Assembly (NCBI GenBank): GCA_033964015.1
Contig: CM066924.1
Location: 1,612,001-1,676,000 of the forward strand
Reading direction: 5' to 3'
DNA from: Scolanthus callimorphus
Taxonomy: Eukaryota > Cnidaria > Anthozoa > Actiniaria > Edwardsiidae
Length of the DNA: 64,000 bases
The notes under the pieces are model-generated. The model did no database searches, was not told where the DNA came from, and saw only the letters and a program-made list of their open reading frames with translations. The position numbers and the translations under genes were made by a program. Positions 1 through 10,757 of this stretch are shown here, one piece after another. Numbering within the stretch: the stretch's first letter is position 1; every line of letters starts with the position of its first letter.

Positions 1-173
1 TCATTACAGGATGACAGCCAGAATCAACAGGGTGTAGCCTGTCAGCGGGCATCATTTCACAGGTGGAAGTACTAGTGGTTGCCATTCAAATCAAAGTAGT
101 TACTAGCCCTGTTGTCTAGTGTTTTATTCTGACTGTGTTAATGGTACTCCGCATGGCTAAGGTCAACGCTCAC

Positions 174-3100
174 CTTATGTAAGCCTCTATGGTAGTTAGC
201 AGCCTTTCTAGTTCACTTCCCTTTCTCTCTGATAACTCTTTTCCTGCCTGCAGAGATACATGTGATGTCAAAGGGAATGTATTTCTCTTGTACATAATGG
301 ACAACAAGTGTAATAGCGAGTAACATGTTTTTGCAGAATACCTACTGTACCAACCTCAAGCCAGAAAAAAAGTTTATTAAATTAATGATAAAATAGCTAA
401 GATAGTACACATGCTCTGATTGTGCATTCTCACATTATAAATGCACAGCAGATGCAATGGTCCAGGCTAACTTTGGATTTATCATGCAATACTGTCAAGT
501 TTTACTCAAGAGAATCAGTTTTTTGCTTACCCAGGGAAGTGCGGACAACACGCTGTAGACAAACCAGTCTGTGCGGACCTGGCAAAGAGATATGTAGTCT
601 CTGTAAGCATATGGAACTCTAGTACAGTCTCAACGGCGCAGTGCTGCTTCCCAGCAGTTAAAAAATCTTCGGCAAAATACCTCCTACAGAGCCACTAGGA
701 TCAACATGTTTGTCTAGCTCTCCACCATACTGGTACTTATCTTCACTAAAAGTTAGGAGCATAATTTATCAAAAACTAATCAAAACCTATATCCTATGGA
801 ATTTGTTCGCCATGCAGCATAGTGACTGTAACCTACCTGTGGTACATCAGTCTCCATACTTGCAGCCATAAACTTCTCAAACAATTCAATGAGAGAAATG
901 GGTAGAACAACTCGGCAATTAACCAAATCAGCCGTAAAACGAATCTGTGCAAAAGATACAACCAAAGATTAAGAACAATTAGGCTATTATCATGATAGAT
1001 AAGTAATTGGACAAAATTAAAAACAAAGGGAATAAATTCAAAAAGGGAAAAATACCATTAGTCTCGCCCTCTCAAACTGGTTAGAAACTAGAACTTCCTT
1101 GATGTTAGTGACCATCATATCTAAAAACTATAAAACAAAACAAAACATTAAATCGCATTTAGGGTCATTTTTCAGTTTGACCAATCAGCACGCAGAATGG
1201 CATGACTAATTATACTACTACCTCAAGGAACAAACCCTGACCTGCTCCCGATCTGACGTGATAGCTCCGCCAGTAACTAGCAACAGATGTATAATTCTGG
1301 AGGGTGTTGGTTTGAATTCCTCTCTGGGTCAGAGACTTACTAGGCAGGGCTTGAAATTGTGCATGGTACAGGCATAAACATGGCTAACAAATTTCCTTGT
1401 AAAATAACAACTGTTTTTTTTTTCAGTTTCTAGAGTGTTCTCCTAGTGGATTTATGCCTAGATTTTGATGAATAAACCAAATAATGTTGGTACAAGGCAT
1501 AACATTTACTACAATTATTTCTTAATTTCAAGCCCTGCTAAGGCATACCTTCACATGCCAGGGCATTCCAGTCTTTACAGCATTTAGGCAGCACCTTCTC
1601 CTCGTTATTTTAGAAAAGACCCTGGTATAGCCCTGTCACTCTTCCACACAGTAGGGGGGCCTAGGGGTTTGCGGTGATGTGGTACTGGCTGTGTTTTTGT
1701 GCAGTTTTGCGGATAAAAAGCTTAAAAGTTACGGTTATGCGGTATTTTCAAAGTCTATGGTGTGTGAAAATTAGTGAAATAGTCTGCGATTACACGGTAA
1801 TTTGTGTACAAAAATGTAGTATTACGGTGTTTGCGAGTCCTACGGTTAGTGGTATTTAGCGTCCCAAGACTCTCGAATTGCAGTAAAAAACAAACTGGCG
1901 GATGGTTGTAGGACTCAAGACAATCTTCCGCTCACGTTTTGCTTGAATTAGACCATCGGTATTCCCGAAAAATCTGTGCGGAAAGGCGGCATTTTCGAAA
2001 TTTTTGTGCGGTTTTGAGAACCCCCTAGGCCCCCCTCACACAGCTAATTAGGCAGCCTAGTAAGGTGGTATTTGAAATTACTGATGGAATAGACTGTACT
2101 TTACCTCCTCGCCACATTTGTATTCTTGGCATTTAGAAGACCAACAAGGGTGCTGTAGATGCTGATTTTCTCAGGAAGATTTGCAGCACTGGAAAAACAT
2201 GTGGATGCAAAAGTGAGCATTAGGTCTTTTCCCTGTGTATGCAGAACGCAGTGATGTCAAGTCTTGTGGTTTTGTTTGGAGTTGTTTAATGCTGGCTCCC
2301 TGAGTTTTCCCTGGTTTCCTACTTTATTTCTTCTGATTTTGTAAATTTTCTCACATAAACCTTTTAATTTTTCCCAGAAATCTCACTGCTGAACCTTTTC
2401 TATCCCAATTCCAGTGGACTGCGTGGACTCCTGGCATTCAAAATCCTGACAGCTGCATATCCTTTGCATTAGAAGTCCTGCCAAAAGACTGCACCTTTGT
2501 TTTAAATGTTCTGCAAGCTATTCTTGAACGATTATTTTGAACCCTGATAACAACTAAGACACATGCCAACAAAGTACATCTGTCATGCCCATACCATGTG
2601 CATATGATTTTCAGAATCCTTTCCTTGTAGTTTGGTAAATCTGCTTCAAGCACGTTTGCTAGACCTTCAAGATTACTTTCTAGAGATGAAGTACTCTGTC
2701 GGCATAAAGCAAAACATGTTTTTTTATATAAAAGATGTAGATAATAGCTATAGGTCAATGAAAATGTGGGTGGGAGATTCCTAATTTTCAGGTTAGAGGT
2801 TGGGGAATATTTCACATTTGTAGGGATTAAGAAAGGGGGTATTCTATGTGGGGCATTACCAGCAAAAACCCGCATAAAAGAACAGGTGTTTTGGGGATTT
2901 TGTGATTTTATAGTCCAGTTTCGAATTATCTGCTCTACCCCTGAATAGACATTGATGGCGCATAAATACAGTGGAAGCCTCAATTTGAAGTAAAAAAGTT
3001 TTCACAAGTTTGGTTATTGTCTGAATTCAAGTCTCATCAGTTGCTCATTGGTATTCTCGACTTTTCCTACTTCAAACTAAGACTCTCAATGTATTTATGC

Positions 3101-3496
3101 GCTGTTGATGGCTATTCAGTGGTTGAGCCTGGAGTATTCACAAAACCGATTGCAAACAATGAATTGCATACAGGCTATTCAAGCATTGATATGCCTGTCA
3201 GCAAATTGTTTCATGTTCAGCATCATAATATCCACCTACCTTCTCTCCTACTCTAGTAATCAATGATTCCAGTCGGTCCTCGATATCTACAGCTTCTGTT
3301 GTCCTTCTGCGCTTCCTTGCTCGTCCTCCTTCTTTAGAAATATAGAAAAAAAAAACGATCACTCTGAGTATGACTGCCAACTCCATAGATCGAATAGCAG
3401 AATATTGCACTAAGAATATATGCATAAGAAACCCAAATTTGAATGAATTAGTAGCTCACCATCGTCCTCGTAGTATCTTTTACGCTCCCGAGACAT
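174..3496 (-). CDS. NCBP1: Nuclear cap-binding protein subunit 1 (CBP80), 5' part, eight exons
   Basis: NCBP1 is the large subunit of the nuclear cap-binding complex. With NCBP2 it binds the m7G cap of new Pol II transcripts and supports splicing, export and decay. Minus-strand coding exons are 3460-3496, 3240-3331, 2595-2695, 2105-2188, 1056-1127, 837-944, 531-578 and 174-247, all with GT/AG borders. The start reads MSRERKRYYEDD, followed by the basic stretch ARKRRRTTEA. Blocks matching vertebrate CBP80 include SLESNLEGLANVLEADLPNY, LPEKISIYSTLVGLLNAK, TADLVNCRV, TDVPQVRTDWFVYSVLSALPW and AGKELSERKGSELERLL. This is the N-terminal MIF4G-like helical region; the gene continues beyond position 1. 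Exon phases agree throughout except exon 4, which is one base short near 2122: the protein goes from NAKN to YKCGEE only if one base is restored. I read this as a sequence error or a damaged allele. Introns hold at least two inverted-repeat elements. Confidence 0.93.
1344..1538. mobile_element. Short MITE with GCAGGGCTTGAAATT inverted ends
   Basis: It lies in an NCBP1 intron. GCAGGGCTTGAAATT at 1344-1358 is mirrored by AATTTCAAGCCCTGC at 1524-1538. The same terminal sequence bounds the element at 13540-14111. There is no coding capacity. Confidence 0.7.
1654..2035. mobile_element. MITE with G-rich inverted ends
   Basis: GGGGGGCCTAGGGGTT at 1654-1669 is mirrored by AACCCCCTAGGCCCCCC at 2019-2035. 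The 380-bp interior holds only a spurious short ORF. The sequence CACACAG lies just outside both ends and may be a target duplication. It is inserted in an NCBP1 intron. Confidence 0.7.
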
Positions 3497-3678
3497 ATTT
3501 AGTGCAAAATCCAATCAAATTGGTGAGTAAAATAAGCTAAAAAACAGCACAAAATACAACAACAAAGTTTTTGATTTGATCTTTTGACTCACATGGAAGA
3601 CCCGGCCTGGTTACACGGCAGTCAAGCGCGGTTACAGAGCTGCAAAGTAACCAGGCCTGGAGGCCTTCGAAATCCAAG
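3497..3678. promoter_or_regulatory. Compact head-to-head promoter of NCBP1 and MRPS11
   Basis: Only 182 bp separate the two start codons, so both promoters and 5' UTRs must lie here or overlap the coding starts. An inverted repeat, GGCCTGGTTAC at 3604-3614 and GTAACCAGGCC at 3647-3657, sits in the middle. CAAGATGGCGGC at 3676-3687 matches the YY1-type initiator motif and overlaps the MRPS11 start codon, a common arrangement in animal housekeeping promoters. No TATA box is evident. The promoter role is inferred from geometry and motif. Confidence 0.5.
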
Positions 3679-6600
3679 ATGGCGGCCAGAGGTGAGGAAA
3701 ATTACTGGGAATATTATCTTTGTATTTCAGGCGCTGGCAAGAGTTTTATGCTTGGGATTTCTATGTGCAACGTTTGTTTTAGCTGGTAGTACACACTTGT
3801 GCACATGATTGGTTTCAGATTAGTTGTATTTGACCAGATATGACAGACATACGCAGGGACGTCAACTCTCCCGCGCCCGGTTTCAGATTTTGTGGAACCA
3901 CAATGGCACAAATAAAACCTATAGGAGTGATTACGATAGTCATCTTAAATTCTCTCTAATGGTACAAATGTTCAGTCGGAATGAAATCCTGAGTGTAATT
4001 GTGCTTCTATTTGCCAATTTTGGTATCATTTGTTTTGGATTGATTGGTTGCAAATGGTACAAAAACATTCCAATCAGAGTTTATTCCAACCAAAATGCCA
4101 GGCGTAGCCTGTGTAGCAAGCCCAAAAGGGTGTGGGGCATGCTTGCTACGCAGGCTATGTCAGACAAATCTCTGCAGATTGTCTACTCATTGACTGTACC
4201 ATTTCATCCTAACTGGAATTGTTTTTTTGACAAAAATGATAAGCACCCTTTCGCGGTTCTACTACCTTCCAATTTCGGCTGCATTTCCAGCGTGGTCCAT
4301 CCTGGTAGTGTAGTGGATAACACGTCGGACTAGTATACCAAAGCCGTGAGGTTCGAATCCCACTCAGGACAATTAACTTTTTCTTATATTATCTTAGCTG
4401 GCTTGTATCTATATCCTTATTTTCCGGAGCATTCGCATTCTGGCTCAGTCAGTGCCTACATTACTATTGACCCAAGGCCCTTTTAAATTGATTCAGGATT
4501 TAGCCTGTATTAGGACCAGTAGCCTATTTCGAGACAGTCCAGTTTCAAGAACTGGCTATAGTTGTTCACCAATAATCTTATAATATTATAAAATAATATT
4601 TTCAGGGATGTCTTTCAAAGCCTTTCTGGGTCTTCTGGATGCATCCTCAAGTTATGCTGTAAAGAATTCCCACACTGCAACATGGAGCGTCATACGATGT
4701 CTGCTTGCAAGCAGACAAGGAGTGGAAAAGGGCTCATTAGCCCACAGAAGGTATTGTGGTGCTGCCTTTGCTCTAACATCTGCAAATGGTTAGACCTTCA
4801 CACCTACAATACTATTGATCTTTACCTTACTAGTATATTTTCATACAGTCCTCAGAACAAATACAAAGTGTTGAGTAAACATCAAGAACCTAATGGGTTT
4901 TACATTACTTTTTAGCTTTGCAACAAAGGCCAGACCACAGATCTACACTTCAGATGATGCTAAGTTCAATGAGAAACCCATAGTTCATGTCAGTGCAACT
5001 TATAACAATACCATGCTGACACTTACTGATCATAAGGGTAAAGGATTATCATTATTAAAATGGAGTATGTTGAATTTTAAAAGCAGGGATGGCAGAACTG
5101 GGGAGGATGGGGTGGGGGGGGAGGGTAATCCCCCTCCCAAAGGGCAACTCTCTTAGAAGCCCTTACTGATCATAATAAACCTTGACCTAACATATTTGTT
5201 ATGATTTTATCAAACAGGAAATACTTTAGCTTGGACTTCAGCTGTAAGTAATAATTAATCAAATCACATCACAATCACTAACCTTGTCTCTAAGCTACAT
5301 TTACATTTTGGAGGAAATGTAATTTGTACAGGCATGCTTTTCTTGTTAGTATTTTCTGGACCAAATAGACCTCTTTCACTTGAGCATAATGTTTTCCCAT
5401 TTCAGATCCTGTGACACTCATAATGAGTAAACTTTCTTGTTTGGGACGTTTGGGATGCTTCCATAGTCATTAATACCAGTAATACCAGTAAAAGAAAGAA
5501 AGAATACTCATAGGAATGCCATGTGATCTGAAATGAGAAAAATGCCCAAGCAAAGGGAGGACAGATGGCAGTCATAAAGGATTTTGTTTTAATTGCGGAC
5601 ACATGTTCTAGGGAGCTCCCAAATACATTATTGGTGTGTATGCATCATTTATGAGCTTTACTCAATACATTTTCCTTGTCTTTCAGTGATATTACACAAA
5701 ATTCAGTAACTTGCAAGGTCTTGAAATACCATCCTAAATTAGCTCAAAATTTTTCAAAGATCCATCCACAAGAAGCCACCACCATCACCATCCGTCACCA
5801 GGCAGCATGATCCGAAATCACATATTTGATAATTATGTGGAATCTGCTCTTCTATGTTTCATTCACATACTCTTATCCTTGAATTATTTTAGGGCACAGA
5901 AGGCTACAAAATTCCAGAAGAGGAAGTAGTGTTGCTGCCCAACAAGCTGCTATAGCATTAGTGAAGGTAAACTTTTCAACATTACTGATTCAGCTCATCC
6001 ATCCTATAATAAAGTTTTAAGAATGAGACTCCTTTCGTGTAGGTAGCCAAGCCAGAGTCAAGGTGACCAAGTTATGATATTTGATATGTTATGATATTTG
6101 ATGTGTGGGTTGCTGTTTTATAACACCTTGATTTGTCATTGCAGAAAGCCACAGACTTTGGTATCAGCAACGTCAGAGTCAAGGTTAAGGGTGTCGGAAA
6201 TGGAAAACAGGTGAGATGTTTGATTTAGGGGGGGGGGGGGGGGGGTGTGTGCGGCCCCATCTTTCTCGGGAGATTTTCCCATACATTTACTGTAATGTGC
6301 TGGAGCAAATTTGAACATCTTCGTCCCATTTTTTCACTATCCCCCTCCCCCCTTTCTGAAATTCCTGGTTCCATCCCTGTCAGAGACACATGTACATCCT
6401 CTGATCCGGGCTAATGTGAGATGACAGCTGTCTCAGTTTTTACAATGTGTCTTCTTTATTTTATTTTTGTGCAGAATGGAAATTAAAATCTTCCTTTGCT
6501 TTGCAAACATTTCTTTCAACTTTCATACATTTCCCAAACAGCTAGTACCATGATAGCTTTTAGAGAGGATTTCAGGTGACACTTTGCAATCACTCCAGGT

Positions 6601-7047
6601 TTTATTCAGAATTGGTGTAATCATGTCACTACAGTCATCAGGGACTGCGGAGGTGGAGGGGCTGGTAGGGCTATAGTCCTGCCTTCCAGAAATTGTCATA
6701 CATTGTCTCACCACTTTGTGAGACATTCATCCTTATCAGCCCCACCACTTTGAACGTTTGTAGCACTCAAAAATACACCAACCAAAGGTGTAATGCAAAA
6801 ACCATTATTACGGTTACAGTTAATTCATGGGATGCAGTGGCACTTTTAGGGTACAGTGAACCCAAAAAACTTTGGTCTGCTAAATTCTTAAGACTTTTTA
6901 GGAAAACTTTCCACATTAACAATATTTATTTCTTTTCAGTCTTCATTACGTGCTTTACAGACGGCAGGCCTGAAGGTGGTGTCAATAACAGATGTCACGC
7001 CCATTCCACATAACGGCTGTCGGCCCAAGAAAGCCAGAAGAATATGA
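3679..7047 (+). CDS. MRPS11: Mitochondrial small-subunit ribosomal protein uS11m
   Basis: uS11m is part of the platform of the mitochondrial 28S ribosomal subunit, beside the mRNA exit channel. Exons are 3679-3691, 4606-4750, 4916-5037, 5218-5243, 5893-5966, 6145-6210 and 6940-7047. The first exon encodes only MAAR. The next encodes a basic, hydroxyl-rich presequence ([15 protein letters not shown]) typical of a mitochondrial targeting signal. The conserved core follows: [44 protein letters not shown] and VRVKVKGVG. The diagnostic C-terminus is [17 protein letters not shown] followed by KKARRI and a stop. Exon 5893-5966 is 74 nt, but its neighbours require 75. The break is at TACAAAATTCC near 5913, where one A of a homopolymer appears to be missing. 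All other phases agree. It faces NCBP1 head to head. Confidence 0.93.
4300..4370 (+). tRNA. tRNA-like Pol III unit, Thr(AGU)-like anticodon, probably a degenerate tRNA or SINE head
   Basis: A 71-nt stretch in MRPS11 intron 1 has an intact box A (TAGTGTAGTGG) and box B (GGTTCGAATCC) at the usual spacing. The acceptor arm (TCCTGG with TCAGGA) and the D stem (GTGT/ACAC) pair. The loop CTAGTAT would give anticodon AGU. The anticodon stem has two mismatches and the T stem one, so the fold is imperfect. A T5 run follows at about 4378 as a possible Pol III terminator. It is more likely a tRNA pseudogene or SINE-derived copy than a working tRNA gene. Confidence 0.45.
5371..5560. mobile_element. Fold-back MITE, degraded copy
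   Basis: CCCATTTCAGATC near 5396 is mirrored by GATCTGAAATG near 5526. Outer sequence (CTTTCACTTGAGCATAATG) matches the better preserved element at 33225-33429. It is located in an MRPS11 intron. Confidence 0.55.
6227..6383. mobile_element. Degraded relative of the CAGGGGCGTAGCC MITE
   Basis: A run of about 20 G is followed by an internal block (TTTCTCGGGAGATTTTCCCA and on to ACTGTA) that is the same as in the element at 9025-9194. The terminal repeats have decayed. It is located in an MRPS11 intron. Confidence 0.55.
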
Positions 7048-7543
7048 TCACATTGATTATACATTTGTAAACTATTTAATTTGTCACGTAAAAACATTAA
7101 CATTAAAAAGCTTTTTGTATATTGAAAAGAAGTGTCCTATCCTGGTAATTTTTAACCTGTGGGTTAAAAAAATAGTAAAATTGTTGCGGCTGCTTGGAGA
7201 TAAAAGGAAGTTCATTATTTCTCCAATATTATATCCTCAGTTGTCACCACAAACTTAGACAGGAAAAAAAACCTTGATTGACCAGACATTATGACTGATC
7301 AAAAATCACAGATTTGGTTGGACAATTGCCGATTTTTATCAGACATTTCACCGGCAGTAATTTCCAGCTCTGCACAGGCTGCCACGCTACGCCTGGATTT
7401 GTTTTAAATCCAGGTGAGTTTTCTCTGGTAGGCATACTTAGCCATGCTGTGACATCAGTCTTTTGTTAGTGACCAACATGGCTCAGTGTCAATCAGAGGA
7501 AGCCTTTCAAAACCTTCAGTAATTCCAGGAAATTTTGCACTTT

Positions 7544-7797
7544 TAAAGGGGCACTCGCACGCTTGATATTTGCCCACCGTGGACTTAAAATAGGTAAAAT
7601 TGTATCCGTGAAAACACATGTACATTTGCCCGTAGTAATCAAAATAATCCTCCAGATTAATAGACAAACCTTTCAAATGTTACACAAATGCAATTCTAGA
7701 TTGTTTTGACCTGTTATCAAGAGGATGGAGTTGGATTGCGATTTGAGCTATTTTTTTGTCAGAGAAGAGGCCAGCAAGCGTGGGAGAGCCCCTTAAA
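7544..7797. mobile_element. MITE with TTAAAGGGGCACTCGCACGC ends
   Basis: TAAAGGGGCACTCGCACGCT at the left is mirrored by AAGCGTGGGAGAGCCCCTTA at the right. A second copy, interrupted by another element, lies at 63308-63772 in the opposite orientation. Confidence 0.65.
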
Positions 7798-8516
7798 CAA
7801 CATGACTCGATTCTTTGCTGCCTCAGTATACATTTCAGTGATATCATGGAAAAAGATATCATATTCGCCTTATACTCATCATAGGCAGCACAAGAAACTT
7901 ATAAACTATGCTACATACGGACACAGCATCGAACTGATTACTTACAAATACACACACATACAAACATAAACAACCAAACATCCAGTTAAACAGGACAACA
8001 GAAAGCAATAACACTGACTTCACATGTACGATACATAATATAGAAAGCAGTTGAGCAAGACACAGTTAAGCAAGCACAAGTCACATGGCCAACTCGAAGA
8101 TGCGAGCACTTCAGATTGAAAACTTTGAACAACATGCGGCTAGCGGATTACACTTTTGCCATTCACTTGTTGCTTGGTGTCTACATGGTGCTTCTAACAG
8201 CTTGAGTACAGCCAAAACGAATGTAAAAGCACAGAAATACGACAAATACAACACAAGAAAGCGAAGAAGAAGGACAAGCGAAGCGAACGAACGAAAGCAA
8301 GCGGAATAAGCAGAAAGGCGAGGAGCACTGGGTACTAGTTAGAGGAACCGCTGACCAAAAAATCGCAGAATCCTTTCTGGCGCGCGCGCGGCAAAAACAT
8401 CGACTTGTTGTTAGTGAACCAAATTTATACAAAAGTGTTTGAATCGACCGCTTCATACGAAGTGCGTTTCTTTCTCTCTGCAGGCTTGTATTATGGGCTC
8501 AGGGAAGGGATCAAAC

Positions 8517-8830
8517 CCCAAAATATGTAATGGCCGCGTAGGGGGGGTAGTCCACTGATTTTTGGGTAGGGGTGCGCCGCTAGGCACGAAACCTGACGAC
8601 CCTATCAGATACCAAAAATCCTCGTTTTTATACCCTACCGTAGACCTACGGTCAAAATCAAAGCGGAATTCTGATAATCATGAAAAGGTTTCATAATAAA
8701 CCACCTTTTCAAAAATTGCGGCACAACTTTTCCCCATCAGCGACAAACAAGCGAAAAACGGTACCCTACCGTAGACCTCTGGAGCCCAAAAAGAGGGAGT
8801 ACCCCCCCCCTCCCCCCCATGGGTGTCGGG
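8517..8830. repeat. Probable G/C-run-bounded element with an internal duplicate
   Basis: A GGGGGGG run near 8541 and C runs near 8805-8817 flank a segment in which TACCCTACCGTAGACCT occurs twice (about 8632 and 8762). The layout resembles the G-run-bounded MITEs elsewhere in the window. Borders are uncertain. Confidence 0.35.
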
Positions 8831-8871
8831 AATCATTTAAAATTTTAATGAAAAAGAGCGGGACCGGATAT

Positions 8872-8947
8872 TGCTAGCAGATGCCGCTTGACTTTGTTTT
8901 CGCTGAGTTGACGGGCGAAAACAAAGGAAAAGAAGCCTGCTAGCAGG
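8872..8947. mobile_element. Short fold-back MITE, GCTAGCAG ends
   Basis: TGCTAGCAGATGCCGCTT pairs with AGAAGCCTGCTAGCAGG, and the interior GTTTTCGC/GCGAAAAC also pairs. It belongs with the element at 20082-20201 and a half copy near 28300. Confidence 0.55.
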
Positions 8948-9024
8948 GACGAACCGGGACTCGGTAAAAATTCAATTTGGTAACCATAGTTTAGCTTTTA
9001 AATGAGGTATCACTTATGTCAGTT

Positions 9025-9194
9025 CAGGGGCGTAGCCAGGGGGCACAAGGGGCCGCCCCCCCCTTTCTCGGGAGATTTTCCCATACATTTACTGTATTTG
9101 CATTTGAAAATTTTCGTCCCATGTTTTCACTAACTTTCACTATCCCCCCCCCCCCCCCCCCCCCTCCCAACCAAAATTCCTGGCTACGCCCCTG
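9025..9194. mobile_element. MITE with CAGGGGCGTAGCCAGG ends and 5-bp duplication
   Basis: CAGGGGCGTAGCCAGG at the left is mirrored by CCTGGCTACGCCCCTG at the right. CAGTT flanks both sides and is a likely target duplication. The interior carries a C run of about 20. It lies in the MRPS11-LAS2 intergenic stretch (7048-10757), where I see no gene. Confidence 0.75.
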
Positions 9195-10656
9195 CAGTTA
9201 CTTGTCAATTTTCCGTAAAGCAATCCCTACGAAAAAGTACCCTCGATGATGATCGTCACGTCTCCCCTTTTGATCCCGATGGGGGAGGGGCCAGGGCGCG
9301 TGTGGTCCCCCTTCATTTAATGAAACGGTATGAGCATTTCAGATGTTGGCTTTTTCTTTATTGTGAGATGTTTTTCCTGGATCTACCAAGAATTAACCTG
9401 GATCTGTACCACTGTTGTGCAATAACAATTATTGACAAAGAAATTAATAAATTAAAAAAACTCGCCCTCAAATCAGTGATTGTAGAGTTTGCTTCAATTA
9501 AATCCGCCTTGACGAAGAAAACAAAAAAGAAGGACCATACTTCCAGACAAAGAGCTGAAGCGTCGTATGGCGACCGTACGTTCTTACGCCCACGCCAGAG
9601 ATTTCGGCCCTGACAGTCGCTATCCTGTTGAATTGCTCAGTAGCTAGATACCTATGGGTGAGAGAACGCCGGCCACCAGACCATATAAGGACGCCCCTTG
9701 TACCGTTAGTGAACAATCAACTAATTAATATGTATCACCAACGTATTTATAGGTCTGATGAGTTTGTAAGAGATCAATATGGGATTGGTTGTTGATTTTT
9801 TGAAAATGAAAAACTAAAATCTTTATCTCACGGTAATGAAGAAATCTCTTTCTCACAGTTGCTCTTGGCATGTTTTATTCATCACGTATTGTTTGAACAC
9901 GAGAATGAGTTTCTCTTATTAGTTTCTCAATCGCGCATGCGCACATACGTCATCGTTAAATTTTATTTTCATTGAACAGACGATCATGCATCCCCTGAGC
10001 TCTTCTTAGGATTTCCACTGTTGTACTCAGCTAGCTTATTTTAGTAATATTTTCTCAGTCTTTCTATCTATTGAAATTGATTTCCATTTTGGTGTAAGAA
10101 GTTAGTGAGTTGTTGCCGTTGTGTATAATTTTCGCAAAGACTTTCAAAATTATTAGATTACCAGAGGACAGACAGATTACCAGAGGACAGACATACTAGT
10201 ATACTTTTTGTTTGGTATACATGAATGTCGACATTGATGGGACACTGTCCAAATAAACTATCAGTTAAAAAAAAATAGCATGTGTATAATAATCGCATAA
10301 TCGTGGTTCTTTATTGAAAAAACTCACAAATATTTTTAACTTCTGATAAGCAATTTGGGCTACTACACCATATAACTCTGCATTACGATTATTAGCAATA
10401 CAGCATTGAATAGCTGCAGTATTTTTGTGCGGTCGACGCGTCCGCAAAAACCGCAACTGCGGCCTCGAGCGGTTGTGTCGGTTGGGTTGTAATATGATCC
10501 CAATTACATTAATTACGTTGCACAGTTTGCAATTAGCGTCAAAGTACCTGTAAAGTACATGAACAACACGATTCCCATTCAAATCCCTCTACGTTTGACA
10601 GGGACGCGATAGAAAACAGACAACCTGTCACTCAAACCCAAGCTAATCTCCCTGAC

Positions 10657-10665
10657 GCATGCGCA
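10657..10665. promoter_or_regulatory. NRF1-like motif upstream of the LAS2-like gene
   Basis: GCATGCGCA lies about 95 bp upstream of the start codon. A fuller palindrome, CGCGCATGCGCA, lies at 9932-9943. Both match the NRF1 half-site and palindrome found in many TATA-less animal promoters. No TATA box was seen. Confidence 0.35.
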
Positions 10666-10757
10666 ATAAGGTCCTCTTATTGTTTTACCGCCATAGTTCG
10701 AATGATGACTGATTACAACGCGCATTGAGGGAAAATATTTGATTTGCCAAGGATCAC

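Noticed and set aside
2438..2983. 181-residue minus-strand ORF taken as one gene
   Set aside because: Only 2595-2695 is an NCBP1 exon; the rest is intron read-through with in-frame splice signals on both sides.
4608..4793. Reading the MRPS11 second exon through to 4793
   Set aside because: That end gives the wrong phase for the next exon. The donor at 4751 (CAGAAG-GTATTG) gives a continuous frame into 4916.
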